The translations under genes were made by a program, and so were the position numbers. Below the pieces are notes generated by a model. It was given only the letters and a program-made list of their open reading frames with translations. It searched no databases and had not been told where the DNA came from. Positions 7,176 through 15,316 of a DNA stretch of 48,256 bases are shown one piece after another (position 1 is the first letter of the stretch; each line of letters opens with the position of its first letter). Origin of the DNA: Nanosynbacter sp. (lineage in GTDB: Bacteria; Patescibacteriota; Saccharimonadia; Saccharimonadales; Saccharimonadaceae); contig JABZJV010000001.1 in assembly GCA_015257605.1 (NCBI GenBank), forward strand, positions 1 through 48,256, read 5' to 3'.

Positions 7176-9173
7176 CTAGTTTCTATCAATTTGTGTGATA
7201 GATAGCAGATACCCAAGAGCTTTTAGCTTCCTAGCTTGGTCTGGTCGGATATTTTTAACCCTCATGTCCGCATGCGGTACAATCTCATCTAACCGCTTGA
7301 GTTTTCCTGATTTTGTATCTATTACAGCATACAGCATTCGCTGAGCCTCTGGCAAGTTGGACAAATCTGCCTCAATAGGCAATTCATCATTATGCGGTCC
7401 AAATCGTTTCATGTATAGCTGCGAATCCAAACCCGCTAAATCCTGCAACAGGTGCGCAGTAGTATGATTCGGCGTACCGCTGTATGGCAAATACCAATAG
7501 CGATACATTTTCGTCCCTAATTCTGATATTATATCCGGACGTCTCTCGTCTTTGATTGCTTGATACTGATTCTCTAACTGCTCCGCAGTAGCTTTATTAT
7601 TTCGTGTTGCAATACCTATACGTACATAAGCTTGAGTGGTTGACTTCAAAAGTCCAACAGGTTTCCCAACGAAAGCAGCAAACCGAGATATTACATCGCC
7701 TCGAATACCAAGTGCATACGTAAAGGCGCCGTTTTCTTGATTCATAACATCAATAGTTATCGCGCTACCTTCAAAGGAAGTTCCCTCATATTCGTAGGGA
7801 GCATCTGGATATTCAGCGCCTTTTGGCATAAATGTTCTATATTCGCCTGGTCGTAGCTCTTTTGTCAGTCGATCCAACGGTCCAATTATATCTTCTTGAA
7901 GAATGTTACTGTCGCTTCGATAACCCAATGCATTAAAAGAAGACTCGCTGTTTTCACCGCCAATTGGACTGATAAAATACTTCTTCAAGTCGCTATATAA
8001 ATCCGCCTTACTGGTATATTTGACATACATCTGCCCTACTTCTATATCAAGGCAGGAGACATCGGCTTCACGAAGCAACCCAAGCACCGAAGGGTCGACT
8101 TCCTGCAACGCGCTTTCTTTCAAGCGCAAATCTATGAATGATTTTTTCCAATCTTCATACATCTCGTCATTTTCTTCCAGACCTGGATATTGACAGACGA
8201 GTTCTTCGTATGATTCAATATCTGGAACAATTACTGCTAAGTTATGGCGAATATAAGGATAGTTCTGCCACCACATTTCGCCGCCGCGCTCTTCTTTGCT
8301 GCGCTCTGCTAATTTTTTATGCAAGACCTCCGACAAAGCAAGGGCTGCACGATCATGAAGCTGCGGATCAGAACCTTCAATTGCTGTTGCTTTCAGATAC
8401 GCATCAGCGCAGCGGCTTTTGACGTTTTCTTTATATCTATCTGTATCTGGCACGTCTATCTCAAACTCTTTACGCACAATCTCGCCGAAACATTTATTTG
8501 GGTCAGAGGAGATAGCCGCAACGAACCCATCTAGCTGCTCATTAAACATACTCTCCCGTTTTCGTTCAGCCTCCCGATGCGCAATGTTCTCTTGTGTAGC
8601 CTCCATTTCTTGCCTCGTTTCCTCGGCTATTTGTGCTGTTCTCTCTTCTTCCTCATTAGCTGTTCTCCCCAGAACATACTGGGTCAATAATTCCAGCTTC
8701 TTTGAATCGCCCGGATTTTTTTCCTGACGATACGAACCGCCTAAACGCCCACATCTCTGCAGCAATGTATTTAGCTTGTCATCGCCCCACTCATCCGTTA
8801 ACCTTGCGGCTGCATCGCTATTTAAGAGCCACTCCATCTCCTCAGGAGTAGCCAGGTTCGCTATAACGTCAAAAATAACCAGCAGTCTCTCGCTTCTTTT
8901 TCGAGGCTTCCAGCCCTCCTCCGGATCTTCGTAATCATCCAAAGATACGCAAATAGCCTCAGCCATTTGTCCGGCTAAATCAAACTCGCCAGGTTTCTCT
9001 TCTCGCAGTCTTTCTGCAACTTGCATCATCTTTTTACCACTAGTAAAGGCTAGAAAACTCCCATTTCGTAGTATGCTTTCTAAATCTGAATCAAGAAGCG
9101 AATCGCCATCAGCGTGCGGCGTCTCTGCGCTGCTATCACCGCTACGCGGCAGGTTAGGAAATCTATCAATCAT
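7176..9173 (-). CDS. Large hypothetical protein (665 aa)
   Basis: I recognise no family. The protein is soluble and acidic, with no signal peptide or membrane segment. Residues 170-215 are a Glu/Arg-rich predicted coiled coil (NEEEERTAQIAEETRQEME region). The C-terminal third has mixed alpha/beta character, with FEGSAITIDVMNQENGAFTY, then YRYWYLPYSGTPNHTTAHLL. It ends in a short HTH-like stretch, RPDQARKLKALGYLL. The length and even codon use show real coding sequence. It is the largest member of the lepA-interrupting block and likely lineage-specific cargo. A structure prediction would say more than sequence motifs here. Confidence 0.6.
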   Translation of the reverse strand: MIDRFPNLPRSGDSSAETPHADGDSLLDSDLESILRNGSFLAFTSGKKMMQVAERLREEKPGEFDLAGQMAEAICVSLDDYEDPEEGWKPRKRSERLLVIFDVIANLATPEEMEWLLNSDAAARLTDEWGDDKLNTLLQRCGRLGGSYRQEKNPGDSKKLELLTQYVLGRTANEEEERTAQIAEETRQEMEATQENIAHREAERKRESMFNEQLDGFVAAISSDPNKCFGEIVRKEFEIDVPDTDRYKENVKSRCADAYLKATAIEGSDPQLHDRAALALSEVLHKKLAERSKEERGGEMWWQNYPYIRHNLAVIVPDIESYEELVCQYPGLEENDEMYEDWKKSFIDLRLKESALQEVDPSVLGLLREADVSCLDIEVGQMYVKYTSKADLYSDLKKYFISPIGGENSESSFNALGYRSDSNILQEDIIGPLDRLTKELRPGEYRTFMPKGAEYPDAPYEYEGTSFEGSAITIDVMNQENGAFTYALGIRGDVISRFAAFVGKPVGLLKSTTQAYVRIGIATRNNKATAEQLENQYQAIKDERRPDIISELGTKMYRYWYLPYSGTPNHTTAHLLQDLAGLDSQLYMKRFGPHNDELPIEADLSNLPEAQRMLYAVIDTKSGKLKRLDEIVPHADMRVKNIRPDQARKLKALGYLLSITQIDRN

Positions 9174-9177
9174 CTTA

Positions 9178-9212
9178 GTTATAATGCTAATATTTCTTTG
9201 CTAAATTGTCAA
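9178..9212 (-). promoter_or_regulatory. Putative promoter upstream of the 665-aa gene
   Basis: A perfect -35 TTGACA (9207-9212) is followed after 17 nt by TAGCAT (9184-9189). An overlapping TATAAC (9178-9183) is an alternative -10. Either places the transcript start within a few nt of the ATG at 9171-9173. Confidence 0.5.
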
Positions 9213-9251
9213 CATTAGTGCGATGATTTACCGCCACCAGCGACAGTCAAA

Positions 9252-10454
9252 CTACTTTAAGGCAGTTCCGCCAAGCTGCCCTTTGGCTCTAGCTCTCCGC
9301 TTTTCTAATAATCGTTCAACCTTAGCTGCAACCTGCCCGACTTCATCTTCGGAAAGATAGAATACTCCTCCTGCCTTAACTGGGATTAATTCAAGTTGCT
9401 CAATAGCATGCCAAGCATCCCCGTAAGATACGTCTTGTCTACCTCTACGCTGTTGATCTTCTCTTACGAACTTAGTAACAGGAACATAACCCTCTGGAAT
9501 AGGCTGACGGCTCTCTATAGCAGCGCGAATCTTTTCAGCTTCCGACGGAGAAAAAATAATAGGCAGTCCAGCTTCACCCAACAATCCAAGCTTCTCGGCC
9601 GTACGTCTTACAATATGCTTTGGCACACCTGTCTCATTCATAATATCTTGAACCCCAACAAAACCTTCTGGAATTGATCTTGTTCGCCTTCTTTTCTCGT
9701 CTACAATAATTCGGGCATCTTCTCCAGTAAAAGCAAATATTCGACGGTTTTTCTCGCTACGATATACGCCCATTGTTATTTTTCCTTTCTTAGCCAATTC
9801 TCTGGCAAGTCTTGAAATCATCGTTCCATCTTTTAAGCCTAATTCTTTTGCCATATCTTTAGTAGTAACATACCCATCCGGAACTAGAGGCAAATGTTTT
9901 GAACTTCTTGAACTTCTTAGATACCTCGTATCAACAGGCTTATCCAATTTCTGTTGGCTGAATCCACCTTTTAGCGCATTTACCAAATTGGCTGTAAAAT
10001 TCTTCTTGGTTAGAATTCGCGCACCTTGTTCTGGATTGTCCTTTATTAGCTTGCTCAGCTCCTCTTTCGTATAGTCCGTTAGCGGGCGTTTCGGCTCATT
10101 CTCCGACGGACGGTTAGCGCTAACTTGCTCGCGCACCCATTCGCCATTAAACACAAACGTAGCGTTGCCATATTCCTGGCAGACTAGAATAACTTTATCA
10201 ATTCCAGGCACGGTAACTTGATAGTACGGCTCTTCGCGCATCATATTCGGATTGACGCTTCCCCAAACGATAGACACCGCCTCAGAGTCGTCAGGATTTA
10301 TGTCAAAATCATTCATTAATACAAATAGCAGATTCTCTAACTTCGGCTGCTTGCCTTTTTTCTCCATTCCAGTACCGCTGCCTGTCGCCTGCGGAACAGG
10401 CGCGCTGTCTGACGGCACGAATACATCGCTGGCTTCGTTCGCCTGCGCAATCAC
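9252..10454 (-). CDS. Protein with three tandem winged-helix-type repeats
   Basis: The 400-aa protein has an N-terminal domain (residues 35-110, LENLLFVLMNDFDINPDDSE onward) and a linker. Three repeats then start with PxGYV/PEGF: PDGYVTTKDMAKELGLKDGT, PEGFVGVQDIMNETGVPKH and PEGYVPVTKFVREDQQ. Each is followed by a second helix and a short wing. This looks like serial HTH modules, so DNA binding is likely. The start is GTG at 10452-10454, with only a weak ribosome site, 18 nt after the preceding small gene; a later ATG at MEKKGKQPK is possible. No enzymatic motif is visible. It could regulate the surrounding block; that is inference. Confidence 0.6.
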   Translation of the reverse strand: MIAQANEASDVFVPSDSAPVPQATGSGTGMEKKGKQPKLENLLFVLMNDFDINPDDSEAVSIVWGSVNPNMMREEPYYQVTVPGIDKVILVCQEYGNATFVFNGEWVREQVSANRPSENEPKRPLTDYTKEELSKLIKDNPEQGARILTKKNFTANLVNALKGGFSQQKLDKPVDTRYLRSSRSSKHLPLVPDGYVTTKDMAKELGLKDGTMISRLARELAKKGKITMGVYRSEKNRRIFAFTGEDARIIVDEKRRRTRSIPEGFVGVQDIMNETGVPKHIVRRTAEKLGLLGEAGLPIIFSPSEAEKIRAAIESRQPIPEGYVPVTKFVREDQQRRGRQDVSYGDAWHAIEQLELIPVKAGGVFYLSEDEVGQVAAKVERLLEKRRARAKGQLGGTALK

Positions 10455-10472
10455 CTGACCAATTACCGCAAA

Positions 10473-10715
10473 TTAGCTAGCTTTACCCTCCAAATGCCTG
10501 AGAATGCCTTCCACATCCTCCAGTCCAAAATATTCAAGCGCCGCGTCCTCATGTTCTTTTCCATTGGCCTCTCCAAGCTGCTGCCACTCAGCACCCGGCT
10601 GGGCGTCGTATTCGGCAACCACATCTTCGACCAGATTAATAACCGCGCCCAGCGCGTCATCGACATACGTGTCCGTATTTTCCAGCGTTAACGGCCTGTC
10701 GATCACTTCAGACAA
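10473..10715 (-). CDS. Small acidic hypothetical protein (about 80 aa)
   Basis: A strongly acidic, helical reading frame (DDALGAVINLVEDVVAEYD, then EHEDAALEYFGLEDVEG). The listed start is TTG. The frame remains open 10 codons further upstream to an ATT, with plausible coding sequence (QKETFKNRLSEV), so the true N-terminus is uncertain and no ATG exists. It lies 18 nt upstream of the triple-HTH gene on the same strand and may form an operon with it. No function can be assigned. Confidence 0.4.
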   Translation of the reverse strand: MSEVIDRPLTLENTDTYVDDALGAVINLVEDVVAEYDAQPGAEWQQLGEANGKEHEDAALEYFGLEDVEGILRHLEGKAS

Positions 10716-10825
10716 TCGATTCTTAAAAGTTTCTTTCTGGTTAATATAATGTCAATAATAAATTGTCGCGTTTCTTACGCTTTTATTTTATTGATTACAT
10801 CTTGAAAGGAGTATAGCAACTTATT

Positions 10826-11296
10826 CTACAACTGCTCAAAAATCTTATGAGCTTGATTCTTGCCAATAGTCTGAATCAATTCAGAGTAGCCCATCCACCG
10901 CCCGCGTTTAGTTTTGTCGCGACGATAATCCTTCTCATCGGTGATATCACCCTTAACTATCGCATCAACATTATGCCAAGTAATCCAAGGTGTGTCATCG
11001 CTCAAAAAGCTATAATCTAAATGAACATAATTTTCGTTGACTAGTTTATAGCCTGACGATGAAAATCCGCGTGCATACAACTCGCGGAGAATAGCGTCTG
11101 CTAGCTCGGCAAAACTGTCAACCGTAACACACAAAAAGTCATCATATTCCTCACCGAGTTCGTATGATCGTCCATTTATAAAAGCACTATACGAATCATC
11201 ATCGACAACTTTTTCATCCAACCACACGTGGCGGTCGCGTGCTATCGGAATCACCCGGCAGCTAATTTTCTCTGTAAAATTTTTGAAGTTATTCAT
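10826..11296 (-). CDS. Hypothetical protein (156 aa)
   Basis: No family recognised. The product is soluble, acidic and rich in aromatic residues (VHLDYSFLSDDTPWITWHNV, then KRGRWMGYSELIQTIGK), with no signal peptide. The ATG at 11294-11296 has a weak GGAT sequence about 6 nt upstream. It follows the secreted 212-aa gene by 19 nt on the same strand, inside the block that splits lepA. The compositional pattern (a single alpha/beta domain) resembles small immunity or SMI1-like proteins only loosely, and I would not assign it. Confidence 0.5.
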   Translation of the reverse strand: MNNFKNFTEKISCRVIPIARDRHVWLDEKVVDDDSYSAFINGRSYELGEEYDDFLCVTVDSFAELADAILRELYARGFSSSGYKLVNENYVHLDYSFLSDDTPWITWHNVDAIVKGDITDEKDYRRDKTKRGRWMGYSELIQTIGKNQAHKIFEQL

Positions 11297-11315
11297 TCTG
11301 TATCCAATTTCCGCC

Positions 11316-11954
11316 TCATGCGCTTTGCGTATCTATATACGATGCGCTATTTAATATTTCTTCAAATACTTTACTATTTTGTTTCCAATATTCATTGTAA
11401 GAGAATACCGATATGTAACGAAGACATCCGTCTTCGCGGCCAACAGCTAAGCGTGTTACCATTTTAGTATTTTCAGGTCGAGAACCGCAACTTGATGTAA
11501 TTCTGACAATACCAACTAAACCATTTTGTTCCAAAGTATCGTCCTTGATATCGACAGTCGCTTGACAATTTTCCAATCCCTTAATAGTAAAGAATCTTTT
11601 CGCGTCTTCGCGCAACTCTTTGCTATCATAAGCCATTTTGCGCACTAATTCATAAGCTTCATCAGGCGCAGCCGGTAACACCAACCGCTCCGAATCCTGA
11701 GTCACGCCAACACCGCTAATTGACTTATTATCCTTGCCCAGTTTATCGCCGTAACCTTCAGTTTTACCATTTTTTACATCAATCCTTTGCCACTGCTTTG
11801 GTATTAGAAAACGGGTTTTCTGAGTTCTTGCTTCAACCAAATTTTTACTTTTCAGATAGACTGGCACTTCATGCAGCAAATAATCATACGAAGTATAAGC
11901 GCTTACACTGAAACACACTAAAGCTAAGATTAATTTGAGTATTTTTGTTTTCAT
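11316..11954 (-). CDS. Secreted or membrane-anchored hypothetical protein
   Basis: The 212-aa product starts with a basic N-terminus and a hydrophobic stretch (MKTKILKLILALVCFSVSAY), so it is exported or N-terminally anchored. The mature part carries FLIPKQWQRIDVKNGKTEGYG and a paired-cysteine region (C at ENCQATVDIK and SSCGSRPEN, plus DGCLRYIS) likely disulfide-bonded outside the cell. It resembles lineage-specific Saccharibacteria exported proteins of unknown role. A TATTAT box about 12 nt before the ATG is a possible -10. Confidence 0.55.
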   Translation of the reverse strand: MKTKILKLILALVCFSVSAYTSYDYLLHEVPVYLKSKNLVEARTQKTRFLIPKQWQRIDVKNGKTEGYGDKLGKDNKSISGVGVTQDSERLVLPAAPDEAYELVRKMAYDSKELREDAKRFFTIKGLENCQATVDIKDDTLEQNGLVGIVRITSSCGSRPENTKMVTRLAVGREDGCLRYISVFSYNEYWKQNSKVFEEILNSASYIDTQSA

Positions 11955-11982
11955 TTGTACATTTTAATAATAGCACACGTTC

Positions 11983-12590
11983 CTACATTTCTACATCCGG
12001 CAAGTCCTTCAATTTCTTGCCATCAAAACAAAAGTAGGCTGCACCCTGGTACGCGCCGCTATCATTAACTTGATTCCTGTCCTCAAATATTTTTCGCACC
12101 AGCGGCGACAAAAACCACCTCTGCCCGCCATATTCAACTTCGCGCTCGCCAACAATTTTTGCTACAATTGTTTTATCTTTGAGAAAGACAACCTCATCGC
12201 CATTTTTGAGACCTTTCCGGTAAAAGCTAAACTTTTGATTACTGTTTTGGCTTTGGTGATTTTATCAAATTCCGCTTCTTTATTTTTCTGCTCCGGAAAG
12301 ACCACCTCGCCCTCAAACGACAGCAACAGCTGCTGTACCAAATCATAATCAAGCGCAAGAAGCTCGCTACTACCGACTCGATGCTTGGCAAATATTTCGT
12401 GCAGTAATGTTTCCTTTTCGGAATAATCAGCCACCTCGATCGCAAACAACCGCTTCAAACCAACCACATTGTAGTAGCCGTTCGCCTCGAGAAAGCGCAT
12501 CCGCTCTGGGTACTGCTTGGTTTGTGTCTTGCCGATTTTGATAAGACCTGACACTGCAGTGGTCATGACGTAGATGATACCTTTGCTCAC
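11983..12590 (-). pseudogene. GIY-YIG (T5orf172/MUG113) nuclease with DUF4357 tail, frameshifted
   Basis: The first frame (12590-12162) encodes a GIY-YIG-type domain: GIIYVMTTAVSGLIKIGKT, ERMRFLEANGYYNV, EKETLLHEIFAKHR. It then runs out of homology in KSLAFTGKVSKM. A second frame overlapping the same bases reads SFYRKGLKNGDEVVFLKDK, KIVGEREVEYGGQRWFLS and GKKLKDLPDVEM, ending in TAG at 11983-11985. This is a DUF4357-like domain, the usual partner of such nucleases. A single missing base in the A/T runs near 12235-12250 joins them. The start is GTG with a GGAGG ribosome site inside the end of the lepA N-half, so it is translated immediately after that truncated EF4. Frameshift mutation, recoding and base error are all possible. 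Confidence 0.75.
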
Positions 12591-12600
12591 TTCTAGCCTC

Positions 12601-13674
12601 CTATTTGGTCTCTTTCGTGAAGTACTTTTTCAGCGTTACCGTATCACCCACCCGTGCCTCACGCGTGGTTTTGAGGTTGGTGACGATGTAGCCAATTTCA
12701 CCGGTATCCAGCGACGGGTCGGGGATCATGCCGGGGCTGAGGTGACCGACTTCTAACGCCAAACCATTAGCACCGGTCGCCATCATGTGAATAGCTTCAC
12801 CTTTTTTAATCTGGCCGTCAACCATTCGCACGTACAAAATCACACCACGATAATCATCATAATAACTATCAAAAATCAGCGCCCGTGTTGGGTCATCTGG
12901 CTGACCAATTGGTGCTGGAATTCGTTCAACAATCGTCGCCAAAACTTGATCAACATTCTGCCCGGTTTTAGCAGAAATATGAATAATCTCGCTCTCATCG
13001 CAGCCCAGCAGATTGATCACCTGCTTGGATACTCGCGGCACATCAGCGGCTGGCAAATCAACCTTGTTGAGTACTGGAATAATTGTGAGGTCCTGCTCCA
13101 TCGCCAAGTACACATTCGCCAGCGTCTGCGCCTGAATACCTTGGCTGGCATCAACCACCAACACCGCACCCTCGCAGGCTTGCAAACTACGCGACACCTC
13201 ATAACTAAAATCAACGTGGCCAGGTGTGTCGATAAGGTTGAGGTCGTAGACAGTTGACTGCTCCAGCCCATTCACGCCAACATCTGCACAAGCCCGAGAA
13301 TCAGACTGCGCTAAGCGGGTGGCAGTCGATGGGGTAGCGCCCGCTTCTGAAGAAATCTCCGATTTTTCAGAAGAAGGGGCGGATCGACTGACAGGACCCG
13401 CGTCTAGCGACCGACGTGAAGACTCTGCAAGATTCTTCGACGATGGAAACGGTGATGCGCCACTCGCTTCCGCCTCCTGATATTCATATTTCATCCGCAC
13501 CGGCGCGAGCTTAATAGTGATGCCTTTCTCACGTTCCAAATCCATACTATCCAGCAGCTGCGATTTCATCTCGCGCTTCTCCACCGTCCCCGTCATCTCC
13601 ATCATCCTATCCGCCAGCGTCGATTTGCCGTGATCAATATGAGCGATGATACAAAAATTGCGGATATGTTCCAC
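12601..13674 (-). CDS. lepA: Elongation factor 4 (LepA), N-terminal half (GTPase and domain II)
   Basis: The 357-aa ORF has the GTPase motifs AHIDHGKST (G1, residues 11-19), REKGITIK (G2), DTPGHVDF (G3, near 149), NKVDLP (G4) and the SAK motif (G5). Domain II follows, ending at RVGDTVTLKKYFTKETK before TAG. Intact LepA continues directly with LPGxKxVKP, which here starts the separate ORF at 6255. Residues about 68-139 are a Ser/Ala-rich insertion between switch I and DTPGH that other LepA proteins lack; its DNA forms a long imperfect palindrome. The start lies 1 nt after the murJ stop, so the gene belongs to the ftsH-murJ-lepA operon. Confidence 0.92.
   Translation of the reverse strand: MEHIRNFCIIAHIDHGKSTLADRMMEMTGTVEKREMKSQLLDSMDLEREKGITIKLAPVRMKYEYQEAEASGASPFPSSKNLAESSRRSLDAGPVSRSAPSSEKSEISSEAGATPSTATRLAQSDSRACADVGVNGLEQSTVYDLNLIDTPGHVDFSYEVSRSLQACEGAVLVVDASQGIQAQTLANVYLAMEQDLTIIPVLNKVDLPAADVPRVSKQVINLLGCDESEIIHISAKTGQNVDQVLATIVERIPAPIGQPDDPTRALIFDSYYDDYRGVILYVRMVDGQIKKGEAIHMMATGANGLALEVGHLSPGMIPDPSLDTGEIGYIVTNLKTTREARVGDTVTLKKYFTKETK
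13309..13405. repeat. Imperfect palindrome inserted in-frame in lepA
   Basis: The inserted coding segment (about 13258-13473) is built around an inverted repeat centred at 13358-13360. AAATC/GATTT and CTTCTGAA/TTCAGAAG form a 13-bp hairpin with one bulge. GCCC/GGGC-type pairs follow, then CAGTCGAT (13323-13330) against ATCGACTG (13383-13390), and a looser outer match. It is read through in-frame and adds about 70 residues to EF4. It resembles in principle the palindromic elements known inside Rickettsia genes. Confidence 0.6.
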
Positions 13675-13675
13675 T

Positions 13676-15313
13676 CTAACGCCTCACTCTGCCGAATAGC
13701 AGCTGTCGTAATTTCGCAACAATCGGATCCGCCTCTTCAAGCTTAAATACTTTGCTTAAAGCTATATATACCGCAAAACTCACCACCACAATAACAGTAA
13801 ACTTCGGGAAAACCGCCATAAAATTCATATCACGCGACTGCAGCTGTAACATCTGTACTACAAAATAAGTCACCACACCCATAATTGCACTAGCAATCAT
13901 CATAGTAATAATACTGCGCAGTGTCTTGCGATTAAAAATACCTGGTGTACGTACGTGTAATATAGTCAGCAAAATCGCAATCTCTACCACTGAAACAATC
14001 GATTGCGCCCAAGCCAAACCAAACACTCCCCAGCCGAACAGCTGCGTGAAAATTATTGCCAATACAATATTCAACGATATCGTCGCTATCGAAATATACA
14101 GAGGTGTTCGCGTGTCTTGCTGCGCGTAGAACGTTCGCGCCATGATGTGATAAAGCGTCCGGAAGAATATCGATATCACCAACGCGCCGAGAACACTAGC
14201 AATCGCCGGCTGCCCGCCATTCTTGATAAACGCCACCACATAACCACGCGCGAAGAAAGTAATCACAGCAATCGGCAAAGCCAGCCAGACAATCCAGCGG
14301 AAAACCGAGCGCAACTCTTTCTTGAAGAGGTCAACTCGCCCTTCCGCTAGCCGTTCAGTCATCCGCGGAAAAGCCGCATTGCTAATAGCTACGCCAACTA
14401 GATTCACTGGCATCAAACTCAAGCTTGACGCCTGCTGGTAAACACGCATAATTCCGTCGCCCATTCGTGACGCTAAATTAATTTCAACAATTCCATTAAA
14501 ATAATCAATCCCTTGATCAATTGAGCGCGGCGGTAGAAGTTTCAAGACTTGACGAAAACCTTTGTTGCGCCAAGAAATCACCGGACGATAGTCAAAGTTT
14601 ACGCCGACCAGACCAATTGAACTAACCACTAGCTGCAGAATTGCCCCTAGCACCACACCAAGCGCCACGCCCATAATGCCGCCTTCAAATATCTGCCAAC
14701 CAAAGATATTAATGCCATTAGTGAAATATTTGGCGCCAACGACGATGCCTAGATTATAAATGGTCGGTGCTAGCGCCAAAAAAGTAAACCGGCCGATCGC
14801 TTGCTGCATGCTCGACACTACCGTCGCAATCGCGAACAAAAACGGATTGACGGCAATTATACGCATCATACTCACCGCCAAAGCATGTCCTTGTTCGCCA
14901 AAGCCCGGGCCAACAACATAGCGCACTAGCGGGTCGGCAAAGATGATAATTAGCACGCTAGTGATTAACGTCAATACCGCAAAGAGATTCAGTAAGCTTG
15001 AACTCAGCTCCCACGCCGATCGCTTATTGCCGCTCGCCAAACGCTGATTAAACACTGGGATAAACGATACGCTCAAAGCGCCCGACACTAGCAGGAAATA
15101 CATAAAATCCGGCACGGTAAACGCCGCTACGTAGGCATCAGCACCTACTTTATAAGTGTCTAGGTACATGCCATTAATTAAACGATCGCGGTAAATCCCC
15201 AGCAAGCTTGACAGCATTGTCGATCCAGACAGCAGAATTGCCGCCCACTGTACTGACAATTTGCTATTCGCTTTCGCAACAACCGACCGTACTCGACTTC
15301 CTCGCCCCGCCAT
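13676..15313 (-). CDS. murJ: Lipid II flippase MurJ (MviN)
   Basis: MurJ moves the peptidoglycan precursor lipid II across the membrane. The 545-aa protein has about 14 predicted membrane segments. MurJ landmarks include SSLLGIYRDRLI near the N-terminus, DAYVAAFTVPDFMYFLLVSG with its following SVSFIPVF, and an internal YQQASSLSLMPVNLVGVAIS block. The YHIMARTFYAQQDTRTPLY segment of the MviN family is also present. Length is normal. The gene is 3 nt downstream of ftsH and 1 nt upstream of lepA, so all three are probably co-transcribed. Together with murC at 37105 it indicates that the organism makes its own cell wall. Confidence 0.94.
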   Translation of the reverse strand: MAGRGSRVRSVVAKANSKLSVQWAAILLSGSTMLSSLLGIYRDRLINGMYLDTYKVGADAYVAAFTVPDFMYFLLVSGALSVSFIPVFNQRLASGNKRSAWELSSSLLNLFAVLTLITSVLIIIFADPLVRYVVGPGFGEQGHALAVSMMRIIAVNPFLFAIATVVSSMQQAIGRFTFLALAPTIYNLGIVVGAKYFTNGINIFGWQIFEGGIMGVALGVVLGAILQLVVSSIGLVGVNFDYRPVISWRNKGFRQVLKLLPPRSIDQGIDYFNGIVEINLASRMGDGIMRVYQQASSLSLMPVNLVGVAISNAAFPRMTERLAEGRVDLFKKELRSVFRWIVWLALPIAVITFFARGYVVAFIKNGGQPAIASVLGALVISIFFRTLYHIMARTFYAQQDTRTPLYISIATISLNIVLAIIFTQLFGWGVFGLAWAQSIVSVVEIAILLTILHVRTPGIFNRKTLRSIITMMIASAIMGVVTYFVVQMLQLQSRDMNFMAVFPKFTVIVVVSFAVYIALSKVFKLEEADPIVAKLRQLLFGRVRR

Positions 15314-15316
15314 AGT

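Noticed and set aside
8070..8090. Further copy of the hairpin-array loop (CACGAAGCAA) inside the 665-aa gene
   Set aside because: The flanks are not complementary and it lies within coding sequence; a chance match. A similar string near 44016 is rejected for the same reason.
5296..13674. Split intein as explanation for the two lepA parts
   Set aside because: The N-half ends and the C-half begins with plain linker residues; there are no intein splicing blocks or Cys/Ser/Asn junction residues.
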